From positions 3,252,533 through 3,316,532 of the forward strand of contig NC_133216.1 in assembly GCF_040436345.1 (NCBI RefSeq): a stretch of 64,000 bases of DNA. The letters are read 5' to 3'. This DNA is from Pagrus major. Lineage: Eukaryota > Chordata > Actinopteri > Spariformes > Sparidae. How positions within the stretch are numbered: position 1 is the first letter of the stretch; every line of letters begins with the position of its first letter. Both the position numbers and the translations under genes were made by a program. The notes under the pieces were generated by a model. It was given only the letters and a program-made list of their open reading frames with translations, was not told the DNA's origin and searched no databases. Shown here piece after piece: positions 22,801 to 33,800 of this stretch.

Positions 22801-25800
22801 AGTGTGTGCATAAAATTAAGCTATCCAACAAAAAATGTAGTAAACAGTTTGGCTCATCAACACTGACAGGAAAAGACTCCTGTCCTGCAGCTGGGCTTTT
22901 AATGGGTTCCTGCAATTCTCACCACACAGCAGAGCTCAATACTTTTGTCTTCAAAATATTTTGCTGGAATTGTTCATTCTATATTTCTGATGCCGACTAG
23001 TCTTTACGGTTAAACTGCTATGGGCTATTTAACCTGAGTATTATTTCACATTAAGCCCCTGGTTTTCCATAACGCCTGCATACGATCCCTGATCATGGTG
23101 TGTACTGACAAATGTTAAGAGGTTTTAAGACACAAAACAACACCTTCAGTCATAATGCCACAAAAGTTCTTCCAAAAATACCATATTAATTTATGTTGAT
23201 GAAGGTTCTCAGTCATCCAGGTCATGATAAATCTAAGTGCTGTACTGTAGGCAACTGCACTTGTAGACTTAGTATACTGGCCACAATTTAAAATGTGTCT
23301 ATGTAGCAGCATTATCAATGAAAGGTGTTGACTCCAGCACTTTAATAGCCTGCTTGCTGAAACTCCTCACAGTGGCAGTAAGGGTGATTAACAGTATCAG
23401 GCTTCTAAGCTACAAAGCGTGTGTGGCGCTCAGAAAATGCTCAGGATGTGTGAAGGTGTGTGAGGTTTTACCTGGTCCTCCTAGGTTTGGGTTTGTGTAG
23501 TCCCAAGTGTCTTGGTCATTCTTGAACACATTCAGACGGGTGGGCTGAAGAAAAACAAATCATATGAATACAAGCTGGCTGACAAAAATTACACAGCTGT
23601 TCATACGTTTATTTGCTTTAAGTTAAAACACAAGCAGCAGTGGTGTTCTAGATAAATACACAAAGTATACACAGTATAGTTTGTTCAGCCTTTTCTCCAA
23701 CAATAAAGTGAGGCTGCGTTCAGTACAGATGAAAAAATAATAGTCATTTACTCAATTAAAATAAAAAGGTATTGACTGTGTCGTGTTCTGCAGTTGTACC
23801 TTTGCATACTCGATCTTCAGTGTGCAGCAGCCAGAGTAGATGTCGGCACCGTTGAGGGAAGCCTTGGCCCGCTGGGCACTTTGCACGGAGTCAAATGTAA
23901 TGACAGGGTTAAGGAAAAGACAGGAAGTGTAGAAGTGCTGGGTAATCTTAATGACGGTAATAACATGGAACCAAGGCCACGAAAGAAGGAAAACCGTCAC
24001 ACCTAAACAATGCTCTGTTGTTCCTAGTTCCTCTGAGTACACAGGGACATGTCCTATGTTTCTAGAGCATTGTGTCTAACAGGTTTTATAGCCTTGTCAA
24101 ACTACACCATCCATCATTACGTTCCCAGTTAGAACTTGAACCTCTTCCAGCAGTTCATGTTGTTTTTGTCTGGTAGCGGCGATGCCCTAATAGTCAACAG
24201 AAGAAAAGGATATTCAACCATGGCCTGGACGCCGTTCTTCCTGAAGATGACAATTCTCTGGACAGGCCCACAGTTGTTGCAGATAGTGTAGAGGACATCC
24301 TGTTAAACCGAAAACAAATCATAATCAACGGACCGTTTAATGTGCAAACAATGGCAGCAGTATAAAGACGTTCTCCTCATTTAGTTTGCTGTGTATACAT
24401 CTACAATAAGAAATGCTGTGTATCGTTAAGCTCTGGATTGTGGGCCGCACAAAACAAGACATGTCAAGGTGTGACTTTGCTCTATGATGTGTGCACTTTA
24501 AAGCGTTTTCTGACACACACGGCTGAATAATTCATTGAGAAAATAATCTATGACAGCCTACAGTATAAAGCAGCAAATCATGCCAGTCTTGTTGGAGATA
24601 TGATGCCAAATTCTGCCCAACTAGGCAACATCTTTAACACAGTATCTCTTGCATCAAACTCAAGAAGAGCAGTAGATTAACAAATCACAAGCCAAAATTA
24701 AAAACATTAGCATATATTTTCCACTTCCAAACAGGCCTCCGTTTACCACCAACATCTCAAAAAGCAGCCCAATACAAATTAACTGTCTCCACTAATCTGT
24801 GTGAATTAAACCAAATCATAAAATGAGGTGAAACTCCACACATCAAGTAAAAAGACAGACAGTGACATAAGTGTTTGTATTTACCGTGGTGATGGGGTAG
24901 ATGGGGTTCATGATGGTGAGCAGGAGAACATTGTTAACACTTCTGGAGTCATCAGAGTCTCCCGGCCTGGAGATCTTCTGGCTAGTGGAGTAGTTGATAA
25001 AGGCTGGGTGGCCGGCGATGTAAACTTGGTTGTCTGCGGCGTAGGTTACAGCTGTGGATGATCCGTTCATGTCTTCGTACTCCACCAGTGCCTGACGCTT
25101 TTTGGGCATCACCACCACGTAGCTAAAGACAAACGCAAGTATAGGGTTAGATGATGTGAAATCAACAAGAGCACGTATGCGGGAAGGTAATTTACTCTGG
25201 GTAACAGGCAACAAAGTGTCTTTCTCTGTTATTTTCCTCTACCTGATTGCTCCAAATTCTTGCAAGGCCTCCACAAGGTCGGCCTCTGTGACACCGTCCA
25301 CCAGACCCCGGACGTGGACAACCACAGAGGGAAGGGTCTTGTGTGGATCCTCATATCCCTGTCGAAGAAAACATGAAATCAGCGAACATTTTCAGTGTGG
25401 ACATTTTTTAACCCACGTGTGGCACTAGAGTTATACCGATTCCGATACCAGGATTGCAAATGCCGCCTATAATACCGAGTACGTGAGTAATTTAGAAATG
25501 GGCCACTTCCCAGGTAGCCTCGTTAGCTCTGCTTAGCGTTACACATCAGAAACCAATACTTCTAACCACAGGAAGTCTCACTGCTGCACCTGGCAACTAC
25601 TGATTTTGGAGCAGCAAAGAAGAAGCTGCTGTTATAAATATAATAAAATAGATAATAAAAGATGTTAAATGGCAATAATTATCTGCAAGTTTAACCTGAA
25701 CCACAGCAATCGTACCACACCAGGACAGGGTTGGTGGTACTGGTATCGGATCGGTACTCTGTATCGGCCGATACCCAAAGCCCAGGTATCTAAATCGGTA

Positions 25801-26791
25801 TCGGGACTTCTGTTGCAGTCTTTCTGGCCATTTCTTGCAATTTAAAAAATATTTAACTAACCTGCAGTGGCGCAAACTAGCACACAAATGAGAAATGTAT
25901 AATTATATGCGTGTTTATTATCTCGTGTAGACGGATTATTGATGTAAGGGGATTTATTCGGTGGCCTTATTAGCATCTGACCACGGATAAGAGATGGAAA
26001 TTACTTTCAGATCCATTTTTAATGAACGAGCATCGTCCCTGCTATATAAAACTACTAAAGACAGAACAAGGAAAGCAACAGACTTTACACGTTATTTGCT
26101 CAAATCACTGGGAGAGAAAACAGCCAGTAGGTATCGTTGGGTCATGCTAACTAATGCTAACACTCATTAACCTCAGGTTACTTGGTGCAGTTGGGGGAAG
26201 GGATGATTGATTGCTGTAGTAAGTGTATCGTTTAGTTAAAAGGGTTTAACTAAAAAAGCTTTTCTACAAATCTTAAAAGGAGTGTTGGTATAGTCAAGCC
26301 AGCATGTAAAATAAGCGAGTAATTTGAAGCACAGCCCCGATCACAATCTGTAGCTCGCAGCTAGCATACGGCTAACGTTACCGGTACTAGAACAAAGCCA
26401 CGCTCAGGCGAGGCCCGGCCGGGGAAACCGCCCTCAACCCATCCCGGTCCGGCTGCACAGCACAGGTACGAGTGCGGGTTATGTTCCGGGAGGTGTCCGT
26501 GTTTCCCCTCGCACGTATAACACGCAATGATTAACACGCAAAGCCCGTGAAAAGGAGACAAACATGGATGTAGCATGACCTGTGACGCGTCGTGACATTT
26601 TTTCCTCCCAACGGCGCATCTGAATGAATCAAACTCGACCGAGAACACTGTGACCGCGTTTGTTGTGTAACCTAAACTAATCTCCGGGGCGGCTCGCACC
26701 GAAAACAACTCACCGTGGCCATTCCGTCGGTTTTCTGTCGTTTCGTTGCCCTGCCGTCTTCGCTGTAGTAACGGCTCGCTGCGGTAGCCAT
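16809..26791 (-). CDS. hnrnpl: hnrnpl, heterogeneous nuclear ribonucleoprotein L, complete (14 coding exons)
   Basis: Exons in order: 26714-26791, 25243-25358, 24885-25122, 24214-24299, 23800-23896, 23472-23544, 20013-20045, 19329-19400, 18706-18953, 17889-18010, 17481-17682, 17298-17355, 17018-17128, 16809-16867. The total is 1593 nt, 530 residues (519 without the 33-nt exon). There are four RRMs: RRM1 ~37-112 (VVVHVRGLVDG...YVVVMPKKRQALVEYED), RRM2 ~128-206 (RSVNNVLLLTIMNPIYPITT...), RRM3 ~318-393 (SPVVMLYGLDPTKMNADRVF...) and RRM4 ~430-530, ending in STVQHAN. A Gly/Pro/Tyr-rich linker with PPPPPPGEYGG precedes RRM3; this separates it from HNRNPLL. The acidic/glycine-rich N-terminus of mammals is much shorter here. 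The known role is nuclear binding of CA-rich RNA to control splicing and poly(A) use. The ATG chosen is the first, giving MATAASRYYSEDGRATKRQK. One intron is U12-type. Confidence 0.97.
20013..20045 (-). other. hnrnpl: 33-nt in-frame microexon of hnrnpl
   Basis: Acceptor TGTACAG and donor GTGTGTG bound 33 nt that enter and leave in phase 1 and encode DGDADGNGSNA. Skipping it leaves the frame intact, so it is a natural cassette. It inserts an acidic, glycine-rich peptide in the linker before NPNKRQRQPALLGDHPPEYG, the position where human HNRNPL has GDPGS. Confidence 0.7.
20046..23471 (-). other. hnrnpl: hnrnpl intron 6 (3.4 kb), CA-rich on the transcribed strand in part
   Basis: This is the longest intron of the gene. 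About 21200-21900 is rich in GTG/GTT on the plus strand, hence CA-rich in the RNA, including a (GTG)n run near 21745-21765. CA-rich RNA is the known hnRNP L target, and human HNRNPL carries a self-regulated poison exon in the corresponding intron. I could not fix exon borders here by eye. The short repeat copy at 23193-23270 also lies in this intron. Confidence 0.35.
23193..23270. repeat. Second copy of the GTTGATGAAGGTTCTCAGTC repeat
   Basis: Shares TGTTGATGAAGGTTCTCAGT and the following TC(A/G)TCC(A/G)GGTCA with the copy at 12824, then diverges. It is a truncated dispersed repeat. Confidence 0.65.
23897..24213 (-). other. hnrnpl: U12-type AT-AC intron in hnrnpl (317 bp)
   Basis: The 5' splice site on the minus strand is ATATCCTTT (24205-24213), a full match to the U12 consensus. 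The branch-point element is TTCCTTAAC (23908-23916), again a full match, and the intron ends in AC at 23897-23898 about 11 bases later. Joining ATGGTTGA to ATTTGACTCC gives M-V-E-F-D-S, exactly the conserved RRM2 peptide. No GT-AG choice restores that frame. Confidence 0.95.
25431..25810. repeat. MITE-like element with inverted CCGAT-CCGATACC ends
   Basis: The left end TATACCGATTCCGATACCAG and the right end reading GGTATCTAAATCGGTATCGG are imperfect inverted copies. GGTACTGGTATCGGATCGGTA lies internally. It sits in hnrnpl intron 1 and has no coding capacity. Confidence 0.6.
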
Positions 26792-26990
26792 GTTGTCCCG
26801 GTTAAAAAGGATGGTGGTAGTGACGAGCAACTGAAATGGACGGAAAAGTCAAGAAAAACGAGGCTCGCGTGGCCACGCCCCGTACAGCGGCACCGCGCGC
26901 CGCGATAGGCTCAGCTGGCTGTCGATCAATTTGTGCTCGAGTTACAGCCAATAGGAGAGCAGGAAACGTAATAGGCTCTACCTCGCTGTA
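26792..26990 (-). promoter_or_regulatory. hnrnpl: hnrnpl 5' UTR and promoter region
   Basis: A GC-rich stretch directly upstream of the ATG, with CpG-rich sequence at 26865-26910 and a CCAAT box (26948-26952, plus orientation). No TATA box is seen, as usual for housekeeping splicing-factor genes. The transcription start cannot be fixed from sequence. Confidence 0.5.
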
Positions 26991-28159
26991 AAAGTAGTTC
27001 ACCAGGAATGTACACAAACATCTGAGGCCATTTTTATATGAGAAATCTTTATTTTTAAATATATAAATGTATCTAAAGTAGAGTTGACTAGTTGATTTCT
27101 TTACTTTCTACACCCGTAATTTAAAATGTATTCTCTTTTAAGAAATAAAGTAATGATAATGGGAATTGAATCCAGTCTAACACCATTAATTAAGAAGAAA
27201 ACCCCCCAAAAAACATACATTATATGTTATATTATAAAATACAACATTGAAAAACATTTAGTTAAGTTTCACAAAAAGCTATAAAGGAAGAAAAAAAACA
27301 ATTAGGCGAGTCAGAAATAAAGCGAGACCACTGAGGTTATGTTGAAGAGGTTTATTCAAAAATAAAACTGCCACTGTCTTACCATATAAGCCAGGGACAG
27401 AACAAAACTGTTAAAGCAGCCCTTACAGAAATCAAACTGAAGCACTGTTTATTTTAAAAATCAGAGGTCACAGGAACAAAATCCAAAAAATCAACACGTG
27501 GAAAACTCTATTCAGCACACAGTGAAGCCGATCGGGTTTGTAAAAAGGGCAGTGCAGTACAGAAACAACAAACAGTAGGAATGTGACATATTTAAAGGCA
27601 TGCGGGCCAGCAAATATCTCTTTATGCCATCATTAAACAGCAAATCAAATTGGAGAGCAATACAAAATAATACATTTTCAGATTCTCAATAGGGAAAAAT
27701 ATTTCAAGGGTCAGACATTTGAGCTTAGAGAATAAAAGTTCTTCAATGCAATGTCCTCCCCCTCAAGTACTGCACCACCTGGTCTGTCTTCTACTGCAAT
27801 TTACTGTACCAACTGCCCAAATCACTGCTAAAAAGTCCAACATTCGGTTTTACCTTAACATAGGAGCTGCTTCTTACACATGCTACACGACTTCTGAGAA
27901 GAGAGATAACCTATGCAGCAGCGGTGACAATTAAAACAATCTATCAAATGTAAACTGATTCACGTCTGCTTTACTGAATAGATCTGAGGCTGCAGAGACT
28001 ACAATCCTGGGAGGAAAATCAAACTTAAAAAACTGGGACTAGACAGACAAGTACAAAAACAGCTGCTGTAGGGCTGTAAAAGCAGACAGGGTGCAGGGGT
28101 TGAGGGTCTGTCTGTGGGGGAGAGCGGTATGGGGGGGGGGGACTAATAGTCTTCTTCAC
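26991..28159. other. hnrnpl upstream spacer and srsf7 3' UTR
   Basis: 27351 to 28159 is probably the srsf7 3' UTR, about 800 nt on the minus strand. 26991-27350 is A/T-rich with nothing recognised. The two minus-strand genes are head-to-tail with only a few hundred bases between them. Confidence 0.5.
27351..27356 (-). promoter_or_regulatory. srsf7: Polyadenylation signal of srsf7
   Basis: AATAAA on the minus strand about 800 bases past the stop codon. It is followed on that strand by GT/T-rich sequence (AACATAACCTCAGTGGTCTC). Confidence 0.6.
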
Positions 28160-31100
28160 TCAGTCGTCCGCTGGCGTACCGCTTCGGTTCGGACTTGCTG
28201 AACGGGAACGACTGAAACAGAAACAGAGGGGTGTTAGCTCGCCACAGGGGAGGATGGAAGAATGATCAGAGAAATAAAATCCCACATCCCAACATCAACA
28301 CAGTGCACAACTTGTTTTTCATGACTGGATGGTCGCTGATATTTAACTATCTGCAACCTCTTTGACAAAAGGTTCATCTGAAGGGCCACAGGTTATTTAG
28401 TATCCGCCTTTAAGCGTTTTATTTGTCTAATGGTGTGTTCAGACCAAATGCAAAGCAAATTTCTGTTTATTTGCGCAACTCATTTGAGTGAGTATTCGCC
28501 CCAAACACAACAACTGGTGAAGCCATGACACATGGAAACGCTTTGTTGAAATTTATACATTTAAATTTGCGTCATTAGACCTGAATAGACGTGAATACAG
28601 CTCTATTCAGGTCTTTGCATCGACTTTGAATGTAATCTAGACATGCAAAAAATTTGGTTTGCACTCTGCCTGAGGACACCATATAGTAATTACACTTGGT
28701 ATTTCTGAGACATAACTCTAGGGTCTAAAGCTGAATACATAGTTGGAGTCTCCAGGGCAAACACACCCTTTTAAATAAATCACTCAACTCCCTGACAGGA
28801 TGACTCCTGCTAAGAGGAGGAATTTACACTCATCCTTTGATATCTACAAACACAAAGGGAGGGGGGCGGCACAAACAGATGAAAACTGTTTCTATATTAT
28901 GAAAGCCGCCATTATTACTGGAGCTGGTTCACTAATATAAATACTATAATGGTAAAGCTGCTTAAAATGGTAATGATGTTGCAACATGTATGGCACAGGA
29001 AGAAAAAACACCTGACAAAGCCTCTGCAGAGATTTCAGCCCATTAATATTCATGTTGCCTTCCTCCCTTACACTCACTCAATCACCCAAACACTCACACA
29101 TGCAACCACACATTTGTACTGAGCATGCTTGTTAAAATTCTCAACATTTAGCTCTACAATCCCCAGTTTTCCAGACTACATCAAGCCTGTGCATTTTCTT
29201 TCACCATGAACATGAGCTTGTCAGGGGGTTTGATTTTTTGTTACCTTTGGAGACAGTGGCAGAAACAACAAGTACAGAGAAGCGAAGGATGAAAGGACTG
29301 AAGGACGGATGACTACAACTTGGAGAGACACTGCGCTGGGAGGCTCTTGAAGACTGATCTCTCGTCAGCTCTCTTTCTCTCACTTTCAGAAGCTAAGACA
29401 GAGGCCGAAGAACTCTGGTAGGTAGGGGGATCTGGTAGGTAGGTAATGGATTTAAAAAGGTAGTGGTCGAACTCTGATCTGTGTGGATCAGCCCTCTGGT
29501 AGATCTGAAGGCTGGCTGGCTCTAGTAGAACAACTCTATGTGTGCATGGGCTGATCTCGTCTGAGCGTGTGCGTCGGTTGAACAGACGGTCACCCATTCA
29601 CTGTGGGGAGGGGTCGGTCGGTAGGTCGACCTCTTTCTCGCTGTCTAACACCAGATGCAGGCGAAGGCTGATCTCAGGTCAGCGCTTAGTCACCCTCCCG
29701 CAGGACGTACACACCGCCAGCTGGCAGACCCTGGGCCTGGGATCAGCTGCGGTGTCAGTGCAGTGCTCAGCTCCCACCACACGCTTTAAAGAAAATATGA
29801 AAAATAAACAAAACTGTGCTGCAAAGATTCTTAAGTCACACCAATGGTGTCGTTTTGTCTGATCTCAACCAATCATTATCTGAAGAGTTTGTCTGATCTA
29901 GCCAAATTCAGGATAGGGAATTCAAATTTAAGAGAAAATTAAAAACATTAACAATTCTAAATCTTTACTTAACACTCAATGTCAATCCAGTAAATGAAAA
30001 TTTCTCTCTTCCTCTGTCAGCCTAAATTCATTTATTCAGAATAGAGCTACATGTAGGGTGGGTGAGATCACAGGAAGGCAGAGGATATAGGTGCCTCTTG
30101 CTAGTTTTAGCTGCTATGAGTCTGAACAGTTTACAGGCTGAGCGGAGACGGTCTCTCATGTGCTCTCTTTTCAAGACCAACTAGGACTTTGAAGAGTTTG
30201 AAAAGGGAGCACAAGAGAGAGGGTCTAATCTTTCACCTTATACTATATATCCCTACATGAGACAGAGGGTCCAAGTCACTGTCTACCCCTCCCCCTCCAC
30301 TGCTGGCCATCAGAGGAGGCAGAGGATGTGGCTGAAGATGTAGATCTCTCTATGTCGAGGCGGTAGAGGGGTCTCGCCGGTCATCAGTCTCACCATCATG
30401 CGTAGGTTGTTCAGCGGCAGCATGATGATCCCGGGTGGAAGGAGGGTCTATTCAAATCATCCCCTGCCTAGGATGGAGCACCTAGCTCTGGCTAATGAGA
30501 AAAACATAACTGGCCCTCTCTTGGAACGCTGTGACCTGAACTATGATCTCCAAAATCTATAAACTTAAGTGTATCTTCCTACTGAGGTGTGGGTGTTACA
30601 TACATCTAGAATGTCTTGGTAGAAACACTGACATCTGGCAGGACTAAGCTCTTTCTAAGCTCTAGAAATTTATTAGACAAACCTATACCCTGTTTCAGTG
30701 AATGAGAAATATCTAGACTGAGGGTTTACCTGTTCCTCTTGTGATTGGCAGACTTAGACCGTGAGCGGGATCGGGAGACAGAGCGGCCTCTGGGCACTGA
30801 GCCAGATCGAGACCGAGATCTGGAGCGACTGGAGGAAAGAGAAAAAAAAGAACAAAATCCCCCCACAATAAACAATTGTAGGATGCATCTAAAATCATGC
30901 TTCTGAAGATGTGCTGTAAATATCTTTGCAAACCTAAGCAGAGAAGGGCATTATGGGTCGTAAGGAGCAGACGCACTGAATGTGTTCGCCAACATGCAGC
31001 CCGCAGAATTATTATTCTAGCCCAAGGCTTAAGTCACTATCCAAAATTTGGATTTAAAGAGCTAAATGATCCAGGGATTAACTGGATTATTGCCTTTTGT

Positions 31101-32566
31101 AACCATGAAAAAAAAGAGTTGACAGCAAGCCAATCCCAATTATTTTCTGCCTGTCAGCATCACAGAGCAAAACAATTTTACGTTGGATGTCTCAATGTGT
31201 TTCGGATACAAGCTGTTATTTGAAAAACTGCAGTTCACACAGTTCGTACCTTCTCACTGGAGTCCTGGACTTGGAGCGTGCAGGGGAGCCAGACCTAATA
31301 TCACAGGAAATAAATCAGGTTTAATTACAGCTATGACAGGAACGATGAACAGCTGAGGGCTGACGACCAGAGTGAGGCCGAGAACATCACTGTACATGTA
31401 CTTAATTGATTCCTGAGGGAGGAAATACATCATCTCTCTCGCCCTGTCAGATTCTACTGCAGAACTGGAATAACAAGACCCTGATGAGGAGCGGCCACAC
31501 CGCTTGCTAACAGTACATTAGCACAAGAATGAAGGAACCGTTAGTGATACTTCAACAAGCCGTTGTCTTACCTGCTCCTGCGTCTGGAATATGATGGAGA
31601 TCGGCGACGGCTCCTGAGAAAGAACACAAGAGTCACAAAAAGGACAACCCTTTACAGGACAGCACTTTAATAAACAACCCACCAGAACAAGAATTTCCTG
31701 TTAATATGTCATTGGGTGTGTCTGTGTGTCAATGTTGACGTACCGGCTGTGGCTACGGCTGCGTGAGCGAGAACGATAGCGGCGTCCACGAGACCTGGAC
31801 CTAGAGCGAGATCGGGACCTAGAGCGAGACCTGAAAGGAGAGAAAGACACGTTTACCACCTTTTGTCTTTCTGCTTCGAAGGCAGCTGAAGAATATCTAC
31901 AGACATGGAAAAAAGCATAATAGCAGCCATGCAAAGACAGACTACATTCCCTCACCTGCTGCCGCGACGACCTCCTCTCTTGCTAAAGCGGTAGCAGTCA
32001 TAGGCATAGTGGCCCCGGTCCCCACACTGGTAACACCGGTCATTGGGGTCAAACTGGCGCCGGCTAGGGCGGCCACGGCCCTTCCTGGAGAGGCCTGTTG
32101 ACATCTCTACGCGAACACGGGAACCACAAAGAACCCTGAGGAGAAGACAAGTCAGCAAGAGAGGCCAAAGACAGCTGTAATTCCTGTAACGGTCTTCGTG
32201 TAGGCTGCAAGGATCTAAAAAGTGGGTCTTCTTGGATTAAAGCGCTAAACATAAGGGCAAAAAATTGTTGTAGATTACAAAATTAATTTGTGGGTAATTT
32301 TTGTTAAAGCTTGCTGAAATCCGACAGTAATATGTTACAACTCACTTTCCATCCATGCCTTTCACAGCATCTTCTGCATCTCTGGGATCCTCAAACTCCA
32401 CAAAGGCAAACCCGGGAGGGTTCCTGGCCACCCAGACGCTCCTCAGCGGGCCGTAATAACTGAACGCTCGCTCCAGCTCCCCCTTGGCGGCACCATTGCC
32501 CAAGTCGCCCACGTACACTTTACAATCAGTGGCCCGAGACGAACTACGGGACGAGTAGTATGACAT
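28160..32566 (-). CDS. srsf7: srsf7, serine/arginine-rich splicing factor 7 (9G8), complete (7 coding exons)
   Basis: Exons in order: 32346-32566, 31956-32135, 31744-31830, 31572-31613, 31250-31294, 30730-30828, 28160-28211; 726 nt, 241 residues (human 238). The RRM covers about 16-85, with RNP2 VYVGDL (17-22) and RNP1 GFAFVEFE (52-59). It is followed by a CCHC zinc knuckle, CX2CX4HX4C (C108, C111, H116, C121), which among small SR proteins marks SRSF7. The RS domain runs from about 134 to the end and closes with [21 protein letters not shown]7 acts in exon recognition, 3'-end choice and mRNA export. The ATG at 32566 begins [20 protein letters not shown]. It is preceded by an acceptor at 32577, so a non-coding first exon lies upstream. 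The four middle RS exons are all multiples of three in phase 2. Confidence 0.96.
28212..30729 (-). other. srsf7: Last intron of srsf7 (2.5 kb)
   Basis: All other coding introns of the gene are 125 to about 420 bp; this one is far longer. It includes a dispersed repeat at about 28430-28675. The stretch 29380-30470 is comparatively complex DNA that I cannot assign. An alternative last exon or poison exon could be hidden here, but no border is supported. Confidence 0.5.
28430..28675. repeat. Dispersed repeat starting ATGGTGTGTTCAGACCAAAT
   Basis: The left end GGTGTGTTCAGACCAAATGC and a degenerate right end (GCAAAAAATTTGGTTTGCAC) resemble the inverted ends of a non-autonomous DNA element common in fish. 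The interior is non-coding. Confidence 0.5.
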
Positions 32567-33538
32567 CTCTTCTTGCCTGTTGGGAGAAGAGGAAATTGTT
32601 TATACATTAGAAACAGAAAATACATCCGTACACACATACAGGGGATGTTATGTAAAAATGTTCTCTTCTGCCAATCGGGCCCATAGTTAATTTAAGTCTT
32701 AATATTGCTGTTTAACAAAATTCAAGAGCAAATACCTTAATTTTAAACAAAACAGACAAAATAAGGCAGAATCTAAATGGGCAAATAAACCCCTTGTTCA
32801 TGAGGAATGTTATTAAATCTGGACGAAGCAATTATGTTGTTTCTCGTCTGGTTTTCACAGAATAAAGAGGATGTGACAGATATTCCTGGACTACCTGTTT
32901 AACTCCTCTTCCCTCCGCCATTTTTATTTTTTATTTACGATGCCATTTCTCCAAAGATACCTACAGTAAACTCAAGCACTCACATGAAGATCCACTGTAG
33001 CTGCTGATTTCAGATTTATTTCCAGGATATTATTCCTTCCAGTACTGTAAAGTAAGTCAAAGCTTGTAGTTAGAAAAAAACAACACAGTCTCCGGAGCTG
33101 GTGGAGATTCTGGAGGAGCCCGGTGGACCATCAGCACCAGAGCATCTCGTTAGCTAACTCGTTAGCTTGTAGCTAAACAGGTGCAGCAGCGTCACGGAGG
33201 TCCTGCGGCTCGTTAGCCCGCCAAACACTAGCTGCCTCCTCCGTCCAGCTCGTTTATGTCCTAATAATAGCGACCTTTCAAGCACAAAGCAGCTGTTTCG
33301 TGAATATTCACCACCACGGCCGACTTTTAATATCTGAGTTATTCAAGTCGTAGCCACAAAACCGTTAGTGTGGTTATTTATTAACAGCACGTGTTGTCAT
33401 CAACTAGCGGCACATCGGGAGTTACATCCGATCATCGTGATTAATGTGTATGAAAGTTAATATCTGCTGAGCAAACACCGCTGAAGAGTGGTTGGTTTTA
33501 ATTAAACAGATCAGTCCGTGTTACATAATTTACGCTAC

Positions 33539-33800
33539 CTGCGGTCGAGAGGCTCATGGGGGCGGCCATTTCTAACTCGACGCTACCTACGCCCCCGTTA
33601 AATAGTCATTTAGTGAATTATTTCTCAGAGGTAACAACTCAAAATCAAATACAGAACATGCGTTTGGTGTTTACGTCCAACTGTAATTGGTTAAACCGGG
33701 GAATTAGCCGAAGGCCCCGCTCTCCGCCTGCTCATAAACAATGGCGCTTGCACGCGTTAGCTACCTTCTTCCGCTGCTCCGATGATTTGTGGTTCCGCTC
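33539..33800 (-). promoter_or_regulatory. srsf7: srsf7 non-coding first exon and promoter
   Basis: CGCAG|GTAGCG at 33539 is a good minus-strand donor pairing with the acceptor at 32577 (CCCAACAG|GC). The intron would be about 960 bp. A YY1-like element, AAATGGCCGCC on the minus strand (about 33561-33571), lies just upstream, with GC-rich, TATA-less sequence beyond. The start site is not determined. Confidence 0.5.

Noticed and set aside
18706-26791. Calling the RRM gene hnrnpll because its neighbour srsf7 is next to HNRNPLL in human
   Set aside because: The Gly/Pro/Tyr-rich linker before RRM3 and the adjacency to ech1 fit hnrnpl.
28148-28211. Reading the last srsf7 exon as [21 protein letters not shown]
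   Set aside because: That frame disagrees with the phase-2 exit of the preceding exon; the phase-correct reading gives an RS-type end, [17 protein letters not shown].
30897-31223. Plus-strand 108-codon frame inside srsf7
   Set aside because: It lies in an intron opposite the srsf7 transcript. It has no splice or domain support, and its composition is that of non-coding DNA.
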